The notes under the pieces were generated by a model. That model was not told the origin of the DNA and did no database searches. It was given only the letters and a program-made list of their open reading frames with translations. A stretch of 23,102 bases of DNA from Hypsibius dujardini. Its lineage: Eukaryota > Tardigrada > Eutardigrada > Parachela > Hypsibiidae. The translations under genes were made by a program, and so were the position numbers. The stretch covers positions 1 to 23,102 of the forward strand of contig LRSR01012758.1 in the NCBI GenBank assembly GCA_001579985.1, in the 5' to 3' direction. Below, in pieces: positions 18,654 through 23,102 of this stretch (its first letter is position 1; each line of letters opens with the position of its first letter).

Positions 18654-21600
18654 ATGGCTGTTCCCATCAGTCACCGACTGATCGTCGATCCTCAACGAAT
18701 TAAGATGATCGGTTTGACTGGATTTTTCCACATCGCTTTGCTGTGCAGTCAACAGCGCGGAGGTACGACGTGTGTGTGGCCTCTGCGTGCAGCTTGCAAT
18801 GAAAACTTCCCTTGATGCACTCTCATTTCCAATCGAATTTTACCTCAATCGGCATCAGCCGAATCTTCAGGGGGCGGAGCTATACGGGCCAATTATGCAG
18901 AGCTGCGTTCGCAATTCCTGTTCTGTTTTGAGAAATGCACATAGCTCCGCCCCCTGATGTCAGAGCAATATTTGGCTGATGCCAATCGGTTCGAAATTCA
19001 TTTCTGAACGGGGCAGGGTTAATTTCAGTTTGCAGACCGAGTCCCATTGCCCTGAAATTGCTGCTGACCGATTCCGCTAAAGCGAACAAACATAAAGTGA
19101 ACCGGATTTGTTAGAACAATTTCTTTCTACAGATGCCTCACCGATTGGATGCGCTCCCCGGCCCTCCGTGCAGCCCGCGCTCGGACCGGAAAAAGCCTGT
19201 GTCCTGCCGGAGGGTCCGGTGTGTCCGTTCGGCCGGCAACGTCTACGGAGTCTCCATCTCTCCTGTGAGTTTGACAACACATCGAATGCTGAAACGACCT
19301 CCGCGGCGTTCCACCGATTACCGGTCTGCCACACCGAACCGATGCTGTGCGGAGCGCCATGGGTCAATTCACCCTTCTACAGCTATCAGTTTGTTCTTAC
19401 GGACGATCCGGCTGACGTTCGAGATGGTAAATTTGTCTGTGGATGGTAAAATGAACATGTTAAATAATGTTACAGAGGTTAAATCATTTGATAGTACTCA
19501 ATGACTCAGCTTCACACACCTGCACAGGGCGCCTTATCTGATTTTCTCAGCCTCATAAACCCAAGACGTGCTCCACTCAATTTCACATGTGTGATATGTT
19601 TCTTGTCTCTTTCGAATTCAAAGATGGATGCCAGTCTCATAAACCCAAGACGTGATTTCTCAGTCTCATAAACCCGACACGTGCTCCATTCAATTTCACA
19701 TGTGTGATATGTTTCTTGTCTCTTTCGAATTCAAAGATGGATGCCAGTCGCATAAACCCAACACGTCATTTCCCAATCTCATAAACCCAAGACGTGCTCC
19801 ACTCAATTTCACATGTGTGATATGTTTCTTGTCTCTTTCGAATTCAAAGATGGATCCCAATCTCAGAAACCCAAGACGTGATTTCCCATTCTCAGAAACC
19901 CAAGACGTGATTTCGCAATCTCATAAACCCGACACGTGCTCCACTCAATTTCACATGTGTGATGTACTTCTTGTCTCATTTGGTATTTTCAGGAGCCGGC
20001 GCGTTGGTTTCAAAATGCGTGAAGAACAAAATCAACTACACAAACCCTCTCCAGGCGGATATGCTCATCAGTCCAGGGCAGGCCACTGCCAGCCTCCAGA
20101 CCGGTTATACAAGTGCAGCGGATAATAACTGCACTCAATTTCACCTGACATTTTGGTTCAAATTCGACGGGATCATCAAGGTGGCCAATGAGAGCGACCC
20201 GGATCGGTTCTTCCTGGAGGTGTGGCTGCATCGGCTGGACTCGGACGGAGGGCAGACCGGCAAGCCGGGACGCGTCCTGTGGGGCAATCAACCGGAGGAC
20301 TACAAAGACATCCACGACAACGAATGGGCGCAGGTGCATGTGCCCTTTACGAAGGACGAACCGTTTTCCATCAACTTCTTCGCGCATCATAACGACGGCT
20401 GCCAGGAACGTATCCAGTCAATTCATCTGGACTCGGTGCGAACTGAAGCAGGTACTACGCGTAAATAGAGAGGTATAAGGGAGCGCAAGATAGACCTTTC
20501 GGGGTGAAGGGCAGTTTCGAATAAAAATAAGCATCCTGCCTGCCTTGCAACTCTGGCAACCCTGGCAACCCTTGCAACCCTGACAACCCTTGCAACCTGA
20601 CAACCCTTGCAACCCTTGTAACCCTGGGAACCCTGGGAACCCTTGCAACCCTGGCAACCCTGGCAACCCTTGTAACCCTTGTAACCCTGGCAACCCTTGC
20701 AACCCTTGAAACCCTTGAAACCCTTGCAACCCTGGCAACCCTGGCAACCCTTGCAACCCTTGTAACCCTTGCAACCCTTGCAACCCTTGTAACCCTTGCA
20801 ACCCTGGCAACCCTTGCAACCCTTGAAACCCTTGCAACCCCAGTGCCCCCCCCCCTCTCGCTAGGTTTCTGCGCATTAGCACAATTCTTTTTTTAAACCA
20901 GCACATCTGCAGGCTAAATTAGGCCTTCAATGAATTCCTCCGATTTTCTACAGCGCCGTGTCAACTAATACATATTTTGATTATTATCAGGGTTAAACTG
21001 AATACAGTGAGGTATTCAAAGTTGGCTTATTTGCAGCGATTATTTCGCTAATTCAAACTCGCTGATCTCCCTGGTTTTGCACGCCCTTGCAGCGGTGATA
21101 CGAGGACGCGCCCCCTGGCTTACCTGAGGCTGTGTCTCCTTCGCTAATCTCAACTCACATGGACCACTCACGCGACAGCTGCACACAATTAGCGAGCAGA
21201 TAAGCGAGAAAAGGAGCTCCTTGGCTGCTTTTTTCGCTTATCTTCGAAAACCAGGGAGATTAGCGAGTTTGAAATGGCGAAATAACGCTAAGCGAGAAAA
21301 GGAGCTCCTTGGCTGCTTTTCTCGCTTATCTTCGAAAACCAGGGAGATTAGCGAGTTTGAAATGGCGAAATAACGCTGCAAATAAGCGGAGTTTGAATAC
21401 CCTTTAATATTCGATTCTCACTTGTGCTTTTCTGTGACATAAATAATTATTGTAAAATCATGGAAATTCGAATCTAAAGTGTTAGTGCATCTTATTTTTA
21501 TCTAGAGACTTTGGAGTGTCGCGTTCGACCGACGAATCAACCCACGGAGCGTACAACGATTGCAACCCTGCTGCGGCCAACCACCAGCCGAGAATCAACC

Positions 21601-22784
21601 GTTAGACCTACCGAACCTTCGACAGAATTCACTGCCTCAAACGATCTGACCGATTCATCCTTCGGAATGGTTTCACTGTCCTCCCTTGCGCCGCGGCCAT
21701 CAATGCCGCCAAACGGTTCGTGCGAGAAATGGAAAATCAGACTGTCTGAATCTTCATAACTGAGCGTGATTTACAGACGAAACATTTGGTTGCTCCACCG
21801 GCTCGTTCGACGCGGCGGATCTCGGACCCGACGGTCGATATTACTTCTTCCTGGGGTTAAGTCTCTACACCGTCGAGTAAGCGCCAAGTGCACACTAACG
21901 GGCTTCCATCTAACTTTGCGATCAGAGTCCTAAATTAAAATTTTAATTTTTGAACAGTCAGTTGAACCTCACAGTCGTCGGACCTCGTCCCGTGTCGGAT
22001 TACTTCACCGGGATAGTCACACCGGTGATTGCTGCGTTCACGATCGGTCCGCAAAATCAGCACATGTACATTATCGATGTAGGTCTATCTCGCAGACATA
22101 TAAACAGACAGACAGACAGACACAGACAGACAGACAGACAAACAGGCAGACAGACAGACAGACAGATAGATAGACAGACAGACACAATTTGTGGCTAAAA
22201 ATTTAATTGTTCCAGTCGGATTCAACACTGAGGAATATAAAAATCTTCGCGTTCAACCGGCAAGACGCTCGTCCATACGATCCGGTGCAAACACGCAGTC
22301 TGAAAGATGTCTTTCCGAATGCTCCCAACCCAGTGACTGCTTGTGTGACGGATTTCGCCTTCAGTCACCTGTACCTTCACGGCGGCAGTGCCACCTCGCC
22401 GCAATATACACTGTACAACTTCGACATTTCGGGATACGGTGTTTTCCACCACAAATCCGGACCGAAGGACGAACCGTGGAGGACGTTGATCGTCGCGGCT
22501 AGTTCGTGGCACGACAGCGGAGCGAGTAGAACGGGCTACTACCTGTACAACAGTTCGAGCATCGCTGAAGTCGAAGCAGACATGTCGGTAAATGTCCCCA
22601 TCTTTTCTCGTGTGGAAAGCTTAACGAACATACATGAAACCTCATTTTTCTCTCCCATAACGTGGAATGTGTTTTGCAGCTCGTCAGTCGAAATCCGCCG
22701 TCAAAGCTCAAGGACTGCGCGGACACGATCCCACAAGCCATGAGCGGCTGCTGTCAGACTCGTTTCTTCCATCAACTTCATTAA
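18654..22784 (+). CDS. Secreted protein with MAM-like domain and Thr-rich linker
   Basis: Eight exons, 18654-18762, 19133-19426, 19993-20451, 21506-21715, 21777-21876, 21958-22078, 22216-22587 and 22680-22784, join in frame to 589 residues with GT/AG borders throughout. The signal peptide is probably [17 protein letters not shown], starting at the first ATG or at a second one at 18705. Exons 2-3 resemble a MAM domain: CEFDN near the start, then [29 protein letters not shown] and IQSIHLDSV. Exon 4 encodes a Thr/Ser/Pro-rich linker with likely O-glycosylation sites. Exons 5-7 form a second region rich in aromatic residues and beta-strand-like segments that I do not recognise. The C-terminus is Cys-rich ([13 protein letters not shown]). 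Introns 1-4 are all phase 1. The likely role is extracellular adhesion or matrix; this is inference. Confidence 0.8.
18820..19015. mobile_element. Palindromic MITE, family A short copy 2 (intron 1 of the MAM-like gene)
   Basis: Left arm caatcggcatcagccgaat then cagggggcggagctat; right arm catagctccgccccctg then tttggctgatgccaatcgg. The loop (gccaattatgcagagctgcg) is homologous to the loop of the 13.3-kb copy. The element sits inside intron 1 (18763-19132); its outer ends are diverged and my boundaries are approximate. Confidence 0.75.
19540..19980. repeat. Tandem repeat of 113-142-bp units in intron 2 of the MAM-like gene
   Basis: The phrase ctccactcaatttcacatgt, followed by gtgatatgtttcttgtctct and aattcaaagatgga, recurs with starts at 19571, 19684, 19797 and 19939. 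A shorter module, ctcataaacccaagacgtg, is further repeated between units, which explains the longer last spacing. The array ends just before the acceptor of exon 3. Confidence 0.88.
20541..20841. repeat. 9-bp minisatellite (aacccttgc), about 33 copies
   Basis: Units of nine bases vary as aacccttgc, aaccctggc, aacccttga and aacccttgt. It lies in intron 3 of the MAM-like gene. On the minus strand the 9-bp period gives an open frame of Gly-Leu-Gln/Pro triplets resembling collagen, which is a product of the repeat. Confidence 0.92.
21009..21402. mobile_element. MITE with long terminal inverted repeats in intron 3 of the MAM-like gene
   Basis: The left end ggtattcaaagttggcttat, then ttgcagcg and tcaaactcgctgatctccct, matches the reverse complement of the right end (ggtattcaaactccgcttat, ttgcagcg...). 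Arms are about 70 bp. The interior includes a recent 88-bp direct duplication and a palindrome around aggagctcctt. No coding capacity. Confidence 0.8.
21201..21376. repeat. 88-bp direct duplication inside the intron 3 MITE
   Basis: The segment taagcgagaaaaggagctcc to gaaatggcgaaataacgc occurs at 21201 and again at 21289, almost identical. Each copy includes the internal hairpin and the start of the right terminal repeat. Confidence 0.9.
22096..22184. repeat. CAGA microsatellite in intron 6 of the MAM-like gene
   Basis: Tandem cagacaga with cacaga and caaacaggcaga interruptions. Sense orientation here is CAGA, opposite to the TCTG tracts of the other genes' introns. Confidence 0.9.
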
Positions 22785-23102
22785 TAATAAGTCTCCCTAA
22801 GAGAGGATCACCGGTGCTCGTGGGAAAGCCTCAAACTGGTCAAAAGAAGAAAACGCACATTGTGGAAATACAGCTCGCACCCCTTTTGCGAAGTATAACT
22901 TTTGCTTAGCGCCCGATGTGACTACGAGTGCTGTGCTCACTTCTGACGTTCAGCGGATATTTGAATAAGTGAATGATTGGTGTATTTATGCGCTTGTACA
23001 GTAGAGTGTGTGCGCCCATATTCTCTCTCAGCCTGTACCGGCCTCTTGTACTGGTAAAGGGATAAGGCCACGAAACTCGTACATGCTTGAGTGGAGGAGG
23101 TG
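22785..23102. other. 3' flank of the MAM-like gene
   Basis: No canonical AATAAA is seen; gaataagtg near 22964 and ttaataataa right at the stop are the closest. A short open frame (22667-22909) overlaps the last exon in another frame and is not a gene. No repeat was found. Confidence 0.35.

Noticed and set aside
20418-20906. Collagen-like protein on the minus strand
   Set aside because: Gly-X-Y periodicity follows from the 9-bp repeat; it is antisense within an intron and its non-repeat ends have no collagen features.

Overview
The window is a stretch of nuclear DNA from a compact-genome invertebrate animal. The genes have introns with GT/AG borders, AATAAA signals follow several stop codons, and the proteins are animal types: an animal L-lactate dehydrogenase, an astacin-family protein, a MAM-like secreted protein, an ankyrin/SOCS-box adaptor and a ZNF474-type C2HC zinc-finger protein. 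Nothing bacterial or viral was seen. I cannot name the phylum. The C2HC finger family is usually linked to cilia or flagella, and gene spacing of about 4 to 5 kb suggests a small genome.

Layout. 1-2774: no confident gene; three minisatellites (18-, 37- and about 24-26-bp units) and two inverted-repeat elements. 2775-4244 (minus): three-finger C2HC protein, two exons, with a CAGA/TCTG microsatellite in its only intron. 4689-5023 (plus): possible last two exons of an unrecognised gene. 6159-8594 (plus): seven-exon L-lactate dehydrogenase with its active-site residues and a poly(A) signal. 8849-10158: tandem and palindromic repeats. 10318-13123 (plus): four-exon ankyrin-repeat/SOCS-box-like protein. 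13273-14499: two palindromic elements and a GGTAAC hexanucleotide array. 14745-16983 (plus): four-exon secreted astacin homologue with its zinc-binding site lost and a Thr/Pro-rich tail. 17316-18290: a cluster of inverted-repeat elements. 18571-22784 (plus): TATA box and an eight-exon secreted protein with a MAM-like domain and a Thr-rich linker.

The genes do not form an obvious pathway. The last two both encode secreted proteins with Thr-rich linkers and could share an extracellular setting, but that is inference.

The most interesting observation is intron 1 of the ankyrin gene. It matches, base for base in length, the insertion of a 1,051-bp inverted-repeat element plus an 8-bp target duplication, AAGGTACC. 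The AG|GT inside each duplicate copy supplies the two splice sites, so splicing restores an ankyrin helix. This looks like an intron created by a DNA transposon (an introner). Relatives of the element lie at 13.3 kb and 18.8 kb. The second main observation is the astacin homologue, in which all three zinc-ligand histidines and the catalytic glutamate are replaced. Short palindromic elements and TCTG microsatellites fill many of the other introns.
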